From Paraeggerthella hominis (lineage in GTDB: Bacteria > Actinomycetota > Coriobacteriia > Coriobacteriales > Eggerthellaceae), in assembly GCF_021044775.1 (NCBI RefSeq), contig NZ_JAJNOQ010000004.1:217760-281759 (forward strand): a DNA stretch of 64,000 nt. The letters are read 5' to 3'. Within the stretch, counting starts at the first letter, position 1. Each line of letters starts with the position of its first letter. Shown one piece after another: positions 1 to 9,428 of this stretch. The notes under the pieces were generated by a model. That model was given only the letters and a program-made list of their open reading frames with translations. It was not told where the DNA came from and ran no database searches. The position numbers and the translations under genes are program-made.

Positions 1-581
1 GCATCGGGTACGTGATCATGCTCATCCCGGAAAGACCGTCCATGTTGATCGTGGGCATCTCCGTGGGCGCCGTGTACGTGCTCGCCATGCTCCTGGTGCT
101 TCAAAGCACGCGCCATCGATTCTCGTTCTTCTTCCAGGAAGCAGACGCTCGACAGGAGAAGAGTACTTCCGCAAACATCGGCGACGCGTCCGCAACGCTC
201 ACGGGCCAGATTGCCGCCGCAATGCCAGCGCCGCAGGTCAACGCTGCGGAAGCGCCCGCCCGAAGCGCAAATCGCATGGCTGCGGAAGCGCCTGAACAGC
301 CTGATACGAAGCCCGCCGCCACCGGAGCAGGATCCATGAGCGAGGCGGAGGCGGAGTCGGCCAGCGAGCGCGTCTACGACCAGATAGCCGAGTACTACGG
401 CCTGACGCGCCGCGAAGCGGAAGTGCTTCCGTACCTGGCGCGCGGGCGATCGGCGAAGGTCATCGCGGATGCCTTGTTCGTATCCGAAAGCACCATCCGC
501 ACGCACACGCGGCGCATTCTGGAAAAAACTGCGCTACACTCCAAACAGGAGCTGATCGACTTGATCGATCGGTACGAATGA
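1..581 (+). CDS. LuxR-family membrane-anchored transcriptional regulator, 5'-truncated by window edge
   Basis: The reading frame is open from the first base, so the true start lies outside the window. The visible N-terminus holds a hydrophobic segment (MLIVGISVGAVYVLAMLLV), probably the last membrane helix of a multi-helix sensor domain. About 90 residues of Ala-rich linker follow. The C-terminal ~60 residues form a LuxR/GerE helix-turn-helix (LTRREAEVLPYLARG, then SESTIRTHTRRILEK). The architecture matches the complete LuxR protein at 3238-4641. A racemase-like gene follows at once in the same direction, so the two are probably co-transcribed and the regulator may act locally. The signal sensed is unknown. 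The HTH assignment is firm; the membrane anchor is inferred from one helix. Confidence 0.85.
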   Translation, partial: IGYVIMLIPERPSMLIVGISVGAVYVLAMLLVLQSTRHRFSFFFQEADARQEKSTSANIGDASATLTGQIAAAMPAPQVNAAEAPARSANRMAAEAPEQPDTKPAATGAGSMSEAEAESASERVYDQIAEYYGLTRREAEVLPYLARGRSAKVIADALFVSESTIRTHTRRILEKTALHSKQELIDLIDRYE

Positions 582-610
582 CAACAGATCCCCGCAAGAA
601 AGAGGTCGAT

Positions 611-1303
611 ATGAGTCCTGCGTACACCATGGGCATTATTCGCGTGATCACGCAGGAGCAAGCCCAGGTGGACGCGCACGGGCAACTGATCGAACAGTGG
701 ATCCCCGGCGTGAAAACGCTGTCGCGCTGCATCCCCGACCAGCCCGAAGGAGTGCACGACGCGCGCACCAAACGCGCAGCTGCGCCCAAAGTGGCGGCCC
801 TGGCCCAGGAACTCGAGCAGGCGGGCGTCGCCGGGATTATCGTGAGCTGCGCGGACGATCCCGGGGTTCTCGAAGCGCGCGCAGCCGTGCGCATCCCGGT
901 TGTCGGCGCAGGCGAGAGCACCGCTTCCGCCGCCGCGCGCTTCAACGGACCGGTCGGCGTTCTGGGCATCACGCCCGAAGCTCCGCCAGCGTTCGACCGC
1001 ATCCTGGGACCGCAGCTGCTGGCAAACGTCGTACCCGCCGGAGTGAAGAGCACCCTTGACCTGCAAACTCCCGAAGGGCGAGCAAGCGCTCTGAAATCCG
1101 TCGAAAGCCTCTCCGCGCAAGGAGCTCAGGCGATCGCGTTGGCATGCACCGGGTTCGCTACCATAGGATTGGCACCGGAACTCGAACGCGCAGCAGGGAT
1201 TCCCGTGCTCGATGCCGTGCAGTGCGAAGCTTGCGCCCTGCTGTTGGAGCTTTTAAGAACGCGAGCCACCGCATTCGGGGAACCGCTGCGTCGGCCCGAA
1301 TAG
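611..1303 (+). CDS. Asp/Glu/hydantoin racemase family protein
   Basis: A 230-residue cytoplasmic protein of the Asp/Glu racemase superfamily. These enzymes use two cysteines for cofactor-independent stereoinversion or related chemistry on amino acids and hydantoins. Both cysteine motifs are visible: VSCADDP in the first half and LACTGFAT in the second. An upstream ATG at 578 overlaps the luxR stop. The ATG at 611 is preferred because AAGAAAGAGG precedes it at suitable spacing and the conserved sequence starts there (MSPAYTMGIIRVI). It is probably in one transcript with the upstream luxR gene. The substrate cannot be read from the sequence; hydantoin, aspartate or glutamate racemase and maleate isomerase-like roles are all possible. 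Confidence 0.8.
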   Translation: MSPAYTMGIIRVITQEQAQVDAHGQLIEQWIPGVKTLSRCIPDQPEGVHDARTKRAAAPKVAALAQELEQAGVAGIIVSCADDPGVLEARAAVRIPVVGAGESTASAAARFNGPVGVLGITPEAPPAFDRILGPQLLANVVPAGVKSTLDLQTPEGRASALKSVESLSAQGAQAIALACTGFATIGLAPELERAAGIPVLDAVQCEACALLLELLRTRATAFGEPLRRPE

Positions 1304-1335
1304 CAGGATCGCCCTCTCCCGTTCGGAGAATCGAC

Positions 1336-2022
1336 TCAGTAGCCTTCGGTCACGTCGCCCGATTGGTCCAAGCTGATAGGATCGCCCACGAACGTCGACG
1401 GGACCTCGAACAGCGTCTTGAAAAAATCCTTCGTGCGCGCAGGTATTTCACGCAGATCGTATTGGGTCTGCTTCGCGTACGTGCGATAGTCGCTCGGAAC
1501 TCCAATAGCCTCAAGCCCCAGGCCATGTGCCGCATAGAGCGCTCGATACAGATGGTAGGTCTGCGTGGCCACCACGATGCGCTGCGCGCCGAACACGTGC
1601 TTGGCGCGGTACATGCTCTCGTACGTGGAGAACCCAGCGTGATCGCAGAACACGTCTTCGCTAGGAACCCCCTGGGAAACGGCATAGTCTTTCATGGCCT
1701 TGACTTCGTTGTACGCGATCGTGCTATTGTCCCCGCTCATGATCAGCTTCGGAGCAACGCCGGATCGGTACAAAGCGATACCGTCGTCAAGCCGGTCCTG
1801 CAAAATGCTCGACGGCGTTCCGTCCGCGAACACGGATGCGCCCAGCACCACTATGGCGTCGGCATCGTAGCCAATCGCCTCCTGCGAGTCTACGATGCTC
1901 CCTTTCGCCGTGACCACGGTCACGACGTTCGTTATCGCGAACACCGCCCCAACCGCAAGCACGCATCCGAGCACTGCACCCAGCATCGCCTTTACCCATC
2001 CATGTTTCTTCGCCTTTGCCAT
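1336..2022 (-). CDS. SanA/YdcF-like DUF218 membrane protein
   Basis: A DUF218-domain protein with one N-terminal membrane helix (MLGAVLGCVLAVGAVFAI) and an extracytoplasmic or membrane-proximal catalytic-like domain. The family hallmark DAIVVLGASV is followed by RLDDGIALY, KLIMSGDN and RIVVATQTYHLYRALY. SanA/YdcF proteins are linked to envelope integrity and S-adenosylmethionine or nucleotide binding, but the precise reaction is unsettled. Neither possible start, 2022 (MAKAKKHG) nor 2079, has a good Shine-Dalgarno. The 2022 ATG lies 8 nt after a TATCAT box, so a leaderless transcript is possible. It converges with the racemase gene and shows no clear operon partner. Confidence 0.72.
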   Translation of the reverse strand: MAKAKKHGWVKAMLGAVLGCVLAVGAVFAITNVVTVVTAKGSIVDSQEAIGYDADAIVVLGASVFADGTPSSILQDRLDDGIALYRSGVAPKLIMSGDNSTIAYNEVKAMKDYAVSQGVPSEDVFCDHAGFSTYESMYRAKHVFGAQRIVVATQTYHLYRALYAAHGLGLEAIGVPSDYRTYAKQTQYDLREIPARTKDFFKTLFEVPSTFVGDPISLDQSGDVTEGY

Positions 2023-2146
2023 AGGCGTCGATGATAGCAAACGAGGGGTGCCCGTGCGCTGCAACATCGGCGTTGCCATCGAAACTCAAGGGGGAATCCA
2101 CGCAAACTGCGAGCCAAAGCAGCCGGAAAGCGCCGATGCGAAACGC

Positions 2147-3202
2147 CTACGGCACTATGCAGCGATGGCCGGGCGAGGAACTGCATCCGTTGCACGATAC
2201 GCAACGCGGCACGGCATTCGGGTCGGCGCTCCAGCGTCGCACAAGGTACGGCTCACAAATAAGCGGGCGACACAAGCCGAAGCCCGCGATGCCGCCTTCC
2301 ATTGCAAGGCGATCCATCGCAGCAAAGCTGCGGTTGCCGCCCGTCAAGATCACAGGTATGTCGAGCTCACGTGCAAGACACTGCGCGTAGGAAGCGAAGA
2401 ACGGCTCGCCCGCATAGTCTTTCACCCGGCAGGAGCGCCAATTTCCGCTTACGTCGATAGCCGACACGCCATGTGCCTCAAGCAGCTTCGCCACTTCTGC
2501 GCTTTCGCTTTCGGTCAAGCCGCCCTCCACGCCGTCGGAGCTGTTCAGCTTCACGATCAGCGGAAACGCCTTGCCCACTCGATCGCGGACGGCATCGACA
2601 ACCTCTGTTAGGAAGCGGGCGCGATGCTCAAGGGAGCCACCGTACCCGTCTGTACGCTTGTTGAACAGCGGGCTTAGAAACTGGCTGAGCACGTAGCCGT
2701 GCGCCGCATGCAGCTCCACACCGTCGAACCCTGCGGCCTGGGCACGTTCAGCCGCGTCCGCGAACGCGCACGCAAGCGCTTGCAGATCGGCGTTCGTCGC
2801 CTCCACGGGAACGATGCCGGTCTTCGGATTGGCAACGGAAGACGGCCCGAGGATTCGCGTGCTGGGCGGATCGAGCCTGGTGGCCGAGCCGCCGTACACG
2901 ATCTGCGAAACAACGCGCGCGCCGCGAGCGTGTAGGTCGTCAACGAACGCACGGTACGCGGGAACGAACGAGTCGTCATAGATGCCAAGCATGCGCGGGT
3001 TCGGCTGCTCGTCGCGCGTGACGTACGCGTAGCCCACGATGATCGTGCCCACCTCGCCGCTGGCAAGCTCCTCGTAAACAGCTCGGAGCTCTGGGGTCAT
3101 GCGTCCATCGTCGGTAGCCAATCCTTCGTAAGTTGCCGCGCGCACGAACCTATTCCGCGCTTGCAACGCCCCTATCTCCAGCTTTTCGAACAACGTGCCC
3201 AT
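2147..3202 (-). CDS. Old Yellow Enzyme family NADH:flavin oxidoreductase
   Basis: A 351-residue TIM-barrel FMN oxidoreductase of the Old Yellow Enzyme family. Family signatures are present in order: LEIGALQARNRFVRAAT at the N-terminus, GFDGVELHAAHGYVLSQFLS, FNKRTDGYGGS and a C-terminal IAGFGLCRPLICEP. The last ~25 residues add a Cys-rich tail (CVSCNGC, then a further Cys), like the start of the Fe-S region of longer 2,4-dienoyl-CoA reductase-type members, but the NAD-binding half is absent. The start at 3202 is chosen because AAGGGGGG precedes it; the upstream in-frame start at 3241 would run into the luxR stop. Typical substrates are activated alkenes or xenobiotics; the real one is unknown. 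It lies downstream of a LuxR gene in the same direction and may share its transcript. Confidence 0.85.
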   Translation of the reverse strand: MGTLFEKLEIGALQARNRFVRAATYEGLATDDGRMTPELRAVYEELASGEVGTIIVGYAYVTRDEQPNPRMLGIYDDSFVPAYRAFVDDLHARGARVVSQIVYGGSATRLDPPSTRILGPSSVANPKTGIVPVEATNADLQALACAFADAAERAQAAGFDGVELHAAHGYVLSQFLSPLFNKRTDGYGGSLEHRARFLTEVVDAVRDRVGKAFPLIVKLNSSDGVEGGLTESESAEVAKLLEAHGVSAIDVSGNWRSCRVKDYAGEPFFASYAQCLARELDIPVILTGGNRSFAAMDRLAMEGGIAGFGLCRPLICEPYLVRRWSADPNAVPRCVSCNGCSSSPGHRCIVP

Positions 3203-3237
3203 CAAGCCGCCCCCCTTGCTATGCGTTTCCGTATTCG

Positions 3238-4641
3238 TCAATCCCCAATGCCCAGCAGCTCATAAAGCTCGTCCCGGCTGTGGACTCCGAGTTTGCGATA
3301 AATGCGACTCGTATGCGCTTTCACCGTACCGCGTGCTACGAACAAGTTTTCCTCGATCTGCGCTGAAGTTCCTTTGCGCGCGAGCAACTGCAACACCTCT
3401 TCCTCACGCGGGCTCAAATTATGCTCGCGCGACAAATCGGACACGCGCATAGCAAGCAATCCCGGCGAGAACACGTCATCGCCGTCGGAGGTTTGTTTCA
3501 AATTGATGCCCCACTTGGCAGATAGCCGTTTTTCCGTAAAAAACAGCACCGTGAACGCCAGCGCCACAACCGCTACGATTCCTAGATGGATTGCCGTTAC
3601 AGTATCTTTTGACAAATAGAAAGAAGTGACCGCAAACAAACTCCAGCCCCCTGCTTCCACCAGATAGCGAATACCACGTTCAATACCATTCAACCAAGCA
3701 GCTGCAATATCGAATCGGTACGTGATGTTGCTCAAGACAATCATAATGAAAATGGACAGCATGGTATAACCTGCATCGTAGCAACCCGCTACTGTTTTCG
3801 AATCAAGCGAGAATTGCGGAGCAATGAGCAGAAGCCCCACGATCATGAGAGGAAACGCCAGTTGGTATATGATGTCGAAATTAAACCACCTCGACGATGA
3901 AAGGACGCCAAAAAACACAAACGCCGCAACCGACATCGTACCCACAGTATTTCCTGCCGCCAAGGGCTGATCAGGAAGAACCCCAAACCCTGTCGCAAAC
4001 GTGCATATCCCCATGAGAGCAATCGGTTTCCAGGGAATTTCGGAAATCCCTGCTTTACCCATAGGTTTAGGCAGGTCGATTTCTGGTAAATGCTTCATAG
4101 AACGGCGCACCCAATCAAGGGAAACGAGCGGAAGAGTTAAAGAGAATACGACGATATATGCAGGTTCAAGTCCACTAAACAGCCACTTTAACACCTCTCC
4201 CAAAAAAATAGCCGCGGCATAATAGGCAGCAACACGCATAGGATTAAGTGATCCAAAAAACTCCGTCCACATGAGAATGAGCAGCCCAAGCCCCGCGCCC
4301 GCCAACATAAGCCCAAGATACTTGAGCGCCGCAATCTGCACCCAGAAGCATGCAATGGCGCACAGCGCCGACCCGCCCACCATGCCGAAGGCAACCAGGC
4401 CCACCGCCACCCGGTTCGACCAGAGAGGAGTAACGCGACGCGCAAGAAAAACAACTGCAAACGACGCAACGCCTATGGCTCCCTCGAACAACGCATAATC
4501 AAAAAAGTCGACGGTCGGAAATGCATCGTACCGAAAAAAAGTTGCAAGCCACGCACGGTACAATCCAATACCGAGAAACGCAACGGGCATAGTCCCGATG
4601 CGCGTAAACACATTCTTCCAACAACCGCACAACTCCTTCAT
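3238..4641 (-). CDS. LuxR-family regulator with multi-helix membrane N-terminal domain
   Basis: A 467-residue protein. The first ~390 residues are highly hydrophobic with roughly a dozen membrane helices. The C-terminus carries a LuxR helix-turn-helix (NLSPREEEVLQLLARKGTSA, then FVARGTVKAHTSRIYRKLG). This architecture is frequent in Eggerthellaceae beside secreted flavin reductases, which fits the divergent Tat-exported reductase at 4880. The start at 4641 (MKELCGCWKN) is preferred over 4695 because AGGAAGGGGAGG lies just upstream. Base composition is lower in GC than its neighbours, which may reflect the membrane domain or acquisition. It probably senses a membrane-soluble or extracellular compound and controls the divergent reductase; that is inference from gene order. 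Confidence 0.85.
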   Translation of the reverse strand: MKELCGCWKNVFTRIGTMPVAFLGIGLYRAWLATFFRYDAFPTVDFFDYALFEGAIGVASFAVVFLARRVTPLWSNRVAVGLVAFGMVGGSALCAIACFWVQIAALKYLGLMLAGAGLGLLILMWTEFFGSLNPMRVAAYYAAAIFLGEVLKWLFSGLEPAYIVVFSLTLPLVSLDWVRRSMKHLPEIDLPKPMGKAGISEIPWKPIALMGICTFATGFGVLPDQPLAAGNTVGTMSVAAFVFFGVLSSSRWFNFDIIYQLAFPLMIVGLLLIAPQFSLDSKTVAGCYDAGYTMLSIFIMIVLSNITYRFDIAAAWLNGIERGIRYLVEAGGWSLFAVTSFYLSKDTVTAIHLGIVAVVALAFTVLFFTEKRLSAKWGINLKQTSDGDDVFSPGLLAMRVSDLSREHNLSPREEEVLQLLARKGTSAQIEENLFVARGTVKAHTSRIYRKLGVHSRDELYELLGIGD

Positions 4642-4717
4642 GCAGAACCTCCCCTTCCTGCAATTTCGGGTTTTCATCTTACCCTGAAAAAGCATGATGC
4701 ACCGAGCGTTTTGCCTA

Positions 4718-4748
4718 GGGTTACCTATTTAAACCAAGGCTGGGTTAC
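4718..4748. promoter_or_regulatory. Direct repeat GGGTTAC in the luxR-reductase divergent region
   Basis: GGGTTAC occurs at 4718-4724 and again at 4742-4748, 24 bp start to start, between the divergent LuxR and flavoprotein genes. It could be a pair of regulator half-sites, but no biochemical consensus is available to test this. Confidence 0.3.
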
Positions 4749-4879
4749 ACATTGAACCCCTTCGGCGTCCATCCGATGCGGTACTGCGGTGCTATGTTCT
4801 CGTCGTCCCGAACAGCGCGACCAAAAAAGGTGGCGCACCATGGGAGGCGGGACCGGATACAACAAGGAGGATGAACAAG

Positions 4880-6694
4880 ATGGCAGGACTTTCACGTAGA
4901 CAGTTTCTTACGGGTGCTGCGTTAGCGACGGCAGGAGGCGCGTTGACATTGGGCGGATGCACGTCATCAGGAAGCGCCGCGAAAGAGCGGTCCGCCGACG
5001 CAAGCATCGCAACCGTCGGCAGCGGCATGGGAAAGCACGGCGCCATACAGATCGAGGTTGTCTCGAAAGATGGCGCTATCGAACGTATTGATGTATTAGA
5101 TTCTCGCGAGTCCGCAGGATTGGGCGATGTGTGCATGAAAAAGCTGGGCAAGCTCATCGTCGACAATCAAACGTTGAACGTTGACGTCGTGACGGGCGCC
5201 TCGCTATCCAGCATGGCGTACCTCACCGCCGTTGCTGAAGCACTTGACAAGGCAGGAGAGAAGTCATCCGAATGGAAGAAACGCGACAGAGCCGTGCAAC
5301 AGCCAGAGAGCGATATACCCACAGCGTTTGATATTGTAGTCGTGGGTACAGGCGGCGCAGGATTTACTGCCGCCATTAGCGCGGCCAACAAGGGCCAGAA
5401 GGTACTGCTCATGGAGAAGCTAGGAGTATTCGGGGGCTCCACCGCATTGTCCGGAGGAGAGATGGCCGTGCCCGGCAATTGGATCCAGCAAAACTCAGGA
5501 TTAAGCGACAGCTCCGAACAGCTGGCGAATGACATGCTAGAAGGCGGGGACCACCGCGGCGACCCTGCCCTAGTGAACGTCATCGCAAACGGCGTGTACG
5601 ACGCAGCGCAATGGCTCACTTACGAAGGAGGAATATCTTGGGAGCACAACCTTCTGTTCTTCGGCGGCCACTCGGTCAAGCGCTCCATCATTCCTTCGGG
5701 ACACATAGGCAACGCCATGACGACCAAGTTGACCGCCCGGGCCCAGTCAATCGATAACATCACGCTCATCGACAACACGAAAGCAACCGCGCTCGTGCAA
5801 GATGCGAATGGAGGCATTGGCGGCATCAAGGCAACGAATACCGTCACCGGTAACGAATACTCCTTCGAATGTAAAGCCGTCGTACTGGCATGCGGCGGGT
5901 TTGGCGCAAACGTCGAAATGCGCGAGCAGGCAAATCCTGAGTTTGGGAAGCAATTCAATTCAACCGATTCGGTAGGAGCGCAGGGAGACGGACTTACCAT
6001 GGCATCCGCTATCGGTGCCGAGCTCGTAGATATGGAACTCATCCAAACCTATCCCATCTGCGATGTAAACACCGGAGCGCTGCTGTATTTGGACGACATG
6101 CGCCTGGACGAACGCACGGTCATGTTTAACAAGGAAGGAAAACGCTTCGTCGAAGAACTTGGCCGACGAGACGTTTTGTCCAAAGCCATTCTCAAACAGA
6201 CCGACGAACGCGCTTACGAAATCTGGGATCAGGCGGCTGCAGACGAGACTAAAGTGGTCGACATCCATGCAGACGAATTTGAAAACCTCGTTTCACGGAA
6301 TCTTTGTACGAAAGCAGATACGCTTGAAGAAGCCTGCGAACCTTTCGGCATCGATGCCGCCGCGCTCGCAAAGACAATCGAGCAATGGAACAGTTACGTA
6401 GACGCAGGATCCGATCCCGATTTCGCCTACCGCGGAACCATGCATAAGATCGATACGCCGCCCTACTACATCATGGCGTACAAGCCGGCCGTGCATTACA
6501 CCATGGGAGGCCTGCACATCAACGCGAACGCCGAGGTGCTCGACGCGAACGGCAATCCCATTCCCGGACTCTTCGCTGCAGGCGAAGTGGCCGGCCACAA
6601 GATGGGGGCAAACCGCCTAGGATCCACATCCATGGCAGACATCTACACGTTTGGTCGTGTAGCGGGAAACAACGCCGCCGACTACGTGGGATAA
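4880..6694 (+). CDS. Tat-exported lipoprotein flavin reductase, FMN-binding plus FAD_binding_2 domains
   Basis: A 604-residue exported redox enzyme. The N-terminus has a twin-arginine motif (SRRQFL), a hydrophobic stretch and a lipobox ending TLGGC, so it is probably a Tat-dependent lipoprotein. An FMN_bind domain follows with a covalent-flavin motif (TGASLSS), then an FAD-binding domain starting DIVVVGTGGAGFTAA. Near the C-terminus are HYTMGG and GANRLGST, typical of the fumarate/urocanate reductase superfamily. No Arg sits at the position I align with the proton-donor Arg of fumarate reductases, so another substrate is likely. The start at 4880 is chosen because AAGGAGG abuts the alternative ATG at 4871 with no spacing. 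It is probably an extracytoplasmic terminal reductase controlled by the divergent LuxR. Confidence 0.88.
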   Translation: MAGLSRRQFLTGAALATAGGALTLGGCTSSGSAAKERSADASIATVGSGMGKHGAIQIEVVSKDGAIERIDVLDSRESAGLGDVCMKKLGKLIVDNQTLNVDVVTGASLSSMAYLTAVAEALDKAGEKSSEWKKRDRAVQQPESDIPTAFDIVVVGTGGAGFTAAISAANKGQKVLLMEKLGVFGGSTALSGGEMAVPGNWIQQNSGLSDSSEQLANDMLEGGDHRGDPALVNVIANGVYDAAQWLTYEGGISWEHNLLFFGGHSVKRSIIPSGHIGNAMTTKLTARAQSIDNITLIDNTKATALVQDANGGIGGIKATNTVTGNEYSFECKAVVLACGGFGANVEMREQANPEFGKQFNSTDSVGAQGDGLTMASAIGAELVDMELIQTYPICDVNTGALLYLDDMRLDERTVMFNKEGKRFVEELGRRDVLSKAILKQTDERAYEIWDQAAADETKVVDIHADEFENLVSRNLCTKADTLEEACEPFGIDAAALAKTIEQWNSYVDAGSDPDFAYRGTMHKIDTPPYYIMAYKPAVHYTMGGLHINANAEVLDANGNPIPGLFAAGEVAGHKMGANRLGSTSMADIYTFGRVAGNNAADYVG

Positions 6695-6715
6695 CGCCTC
6701 ATCGACCCCCCTCAA

Positions 6716-6747
6716 CGAAAGCGGCTCGGATACCCGAGCCGCTTTCG
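6716..6747. terminator. Bidirectional hairpin between convergent genes
   Basis: A perfect 14-bp stem (CGAAAGCGGCTCGG and its complement) with a 4-nt loop lies 21 bp after the flavoprotein stop and before the leuS stop. It lacks a long U-tract but is well placed to end both convergent transcripts. Confidence 0.7.
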
Positions 6748-6770
6748 CATTATCCATCTTGCCTGCCGCC

Positions 6771-9350
6771 CTACTTCGCTACGATGTTGACCAAGCGACC
6801 GGGAACCACAACAACCTTTTTGACGTCCTTGCCTGCCAAAGCAGCCTCGACGGCAGCCAAACCATCGGCCTTGATATCGTCTTCGGCGGCATCGGCAGCA
6901 ACCGTGATCTTCGCCTTCACCTTGCCGTTCACCTGAACTGCAAGCTCCACTTCGTCAGCCTTCGCCTGCTCGGGATCAAACTCGGGCCACAGCTGCACAT
7001 GCACCGAGCCTTCGTTGCCCAGTGCGTCATGCCACAGCTCTTCGGCCCAATGCGGGGCAAACGGAGCCATAATCTTGACGATAACCTCGGCAACCTCGCG
7101 ATCGAACGTCTGCGAGAACGCGCTTGCGGCGCGCTCGTCCGCGGAGCACTTGCGCAGGTAATCGCTCGCCGCATTCGTCAGCTCCATGATGGCGGCAAGC
7201 GCCGTGTTGAAGTTGTTGCGATCGAAGTCATCGGCCACCTTGCCCACCACGCGATGGCGCTCGCGTACCAGCTTCTCAAGAGCCTTCTTGCCCTCGTCCT
7301 CCGAAGATCCCGCTTGGAACAGCGTTTCTTCATCGGCGGTGCCCATCAGGTCGCACACGATGCGCCACGCGCGGTTCATGAACTTGTAGATGCCAGCCAA
7401 GCCGCCTTCGTCCCACAGTAGATCCTTGTCAGGCGGAGCCATGAACAGGATGTATGCGCGCACGGCATCGGTTCCGTATTCGGCGATCATGTCCTCAGGC
7501 GCAATCACGTTGCCCTTCGACTTCGACATGGTCTCACCGTGCTCGTCCTTTACCATGCCCTGGCACAGCAGGTTCGCGAACGGCTCGTCCACGTTCAGCA
7601 GTCCCAAATCGCGCAGCACCTTCGTGAAGAAGCGGCTGTACAGGAGGTGCAGGATGGCATGCTCGATGCCGCCGATGTACTGATCAACCTGCATCCAACG
7701 GTTCGCCTTCGCAGGATCGAACGGCAGCTCGTCATTATGAGGATCGGTGTAGCGCAGATAGTACCAGCTCGAACACGTGAACGTGTCCATGGTGTCGGTT
7801 TCGCGCTTAGCCGGGCCGCCGCACACGGGGCACGTCGTGTTCACGAAGCCCTCGTGGGTAGCCAGCGTCTCGCCAGCAGCCAAATCGATGTCCTCGGGCA
7901 GGCGCACCGGAAGATCCTCTTCGGGCACGGGCACCAAACCGCAGGTCGGGCAGTGAACGGCAGGAATGGGATTGCCCCAATAGCGCTGACGGCTGATAAG
8001 CCAATCGCGCAGGCGGAACTCGACCTTCGTGCGGCCCTTTCCGGCCGCTTCGAGGTCGGCGATGATCGCGTCAACCGCCGGGCTGTGCTTGCCGCCCACC
8101 ATGCCCGTGTACTTGCCGGACTGCACCAGCACGCCTTCGGCATCGTAGGCATGGTCCCAATCGACCGAGGTGACGCGACGATCCTGCACCCCGTTCAGCT
8201 GATCGAACAGCGGGTCGTCCTCGCCCAAGATGATGGGAATGATGGGCAGGTCGTATTTGCGCGCGAACTCGAAGTCGCGCTGATCGCCGCACGGAACAGC
8301 CATGACCGCGCCGGTGCCGTAATCGCTCACGATGTAGTCGGCAACCCACACCGGCACCTTTTCGCCATTGATGGGGTTCACCATGTAACGGCCGGTGAAC
8401 GCGCCGTGCTTCTCGCGATCGCCCTGCGCGCGCTCGACAGCGCTCACCTTGGACGCCTGTTCGACCACCTCGCGGACGGCAGGTTCGTATTCCGTGCCCT
8501 CGACCAAGCTCATCAGGCCCTTGTACTCGGGGGCCAGCAGGAAGAACGAGCAGCCGAACAACGTATCAGGACGCGTGGTGAAGACGGTGATCAGATCGTC
8601 ATCGGTCGGGTTGGCCGGAGCCTCGCCGTCGGCGCCGCACAGCGTGAACGTGACTTCCGCGCCCTCGGAGCGACCGATCCAGTTCGCCTGCATCTGCTTG
8701 ACGCGATCGGGCCAACCGTCCAGATGATCCAAGTCGTCGAGGAGCTCCTGCGCGTAGTCGGTAATTTTGAAGTACCACTGCGTCAGGTCGCGCTTCTCCA
8801 CCGCGCCGTGGCAACGCCAGCACTCGCCCTCGATCACCTGCTCGTTCGCCAGCACGGTTTCGCAGTTCGGGCACCAGTTCACCGGGCTGTTGCGGCGCTC
8901 GACCAGGCCCTTCTTCCACATTTGGAGGAAAATCCACTGGCCCCAGCGATAGTACTCAGGATCGCACGCCACCACGGTGCGGTCCCAGTCGTACGAGAAG
9001 CCCATGCGCTTGAAGCTGGCCTTCTGGGTTTCGATGTTGGCGTACGTCCACGTAGCCGGGTGGCTGTTGTGCTTGATGGCCGCGTTTTCCGCCGGCAGGC
9101 CGAACGCGTCCCAGCCCATGGGATGCAGCACGTCGAAGCCGCGCATCTTGGAGTAGCGGGCGATCACGTCGCCGATGGTGTAGTTGCGCACGTGACCCAT
9201 GTGAATGTCGCCCGAAGGATAGGGGAACATCTCGAGCACGTACTTCTTAGGCTTCGAGGCATCCTCGGTCACCTTGTTGAGGTCAGTGTCGGCCCATACC
9301 TGCTGCCAACGGGGTTCGATCTCGTGCGGATTGTAAGGTTTCATGGTCAT
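6771..9350 (-). CDS. leuS: Leucyl-tRNA synthetase
   Basis: An 859-residue class I aminoacyl-tRNA synthetase that charges tRNA-Leu in the cytoplasm. The HIGH-type motif is HMGH in the N-terminal YPSGDIHMGHVRNY region. An editing (CP1) insertion follows the zinc-type Cys pairs, and MSKSKGN is the KMSKS loop. Length fits bacterial LeuRS (about 850-880). A start at 9350 is supported by GAGGAA about 7 nt upstream. A TATAAT box on the minus strand at 9423-9428 is the likely -10 element. The gene appears monocistronic. I saw no obvious T-box leader, but the upstream region was not folded exhaustively. Confidence 0.98.
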   Translation of the reverse strand: MTMKPYNPHEIEPRWQQVWADTDLNKVTEDASKPKKYVLEMFPYPSGDIHMGHVRNYTIGDVIARYSKMRGFDVLHPMGWDAFGLPAENAAIKHNSHPATWTYANIETQKASFKRMGFSYDWDRTVVACDPEYYRWGQWIFLQMWKKGLVERRNSPVNWCPNCETVLANEQVIEGECWRCHGAVEKRDLTQWYFKITDYAQELLDDLDHLDGWPDRVKQMQANWIGRSEGAEVTFTLCGADGEAPANPTDDDLITVFTTRPDTLFGCSFFLLAPEYKGLMSLVEGTEYEPAVREVVEQASKVSAVERAQGDREKHGAFTGRYMVNPINGEKVPVWVADYIVSDYGTGAVMAVPCGDQRDFEFARKYDLPIIPIILGEDDPLFDQLNGVQDRRVTSVDWDHAYDAEGVLVQSGKYTGMVGGKHSPAVDAIIADLEAAGKGRTKVEFRLRDWLISRQRYWGNPIPAVHCPTCGLVPVPEEDLPVRLPEDIDLAAGETLATHEGFVNTTCPVCGGPAKRETDTMDTFTCSSWYYLRYTDPHNDELPFDPAKANRWMQVDQYIGGIEHAILHLLYSRFFTKVLRDLGLLNVDEPFANLLCQGMVKDEHGETMSKSKGNVIAPEDMIAEYGTDAVRAYILFMAPPDKDLLWDEGGLAGIYKFMNRAWRIVCDLMGTADEETLFQAGSSEDEGKKALEKLVRERHRVVGKVADDFDRNNFNTALAAIMELTNAASDYLRKCSADERAASAFSQTFDREVAEVIVKIMAPFAPHWAEELWHDALGNEGSVHVQLWPEFDPEQAKADEVELAVQVNGKVKAKITVAADAAEDDIKADGLAAVEAALAGKDVKKVVVVPGRLVNIVAK

Positions 9351-9422
9351 GTTGCTTTCCTCGTCAGGTCGGCACCGCCCGCGCGCGTCCGCGCAGAGGG
9401 TCGTTTATTCGCGAATGCTCCC

Positions 9423-9428
9423 ATTATA
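9423..9428 (-). promoter_or_regulatory. Putative -10 box of leuS
   Basis: TATAAT on the minus strand, 73 bp upstream of the leuS start. The matching -35 region is weak. Confidence 0.55.
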
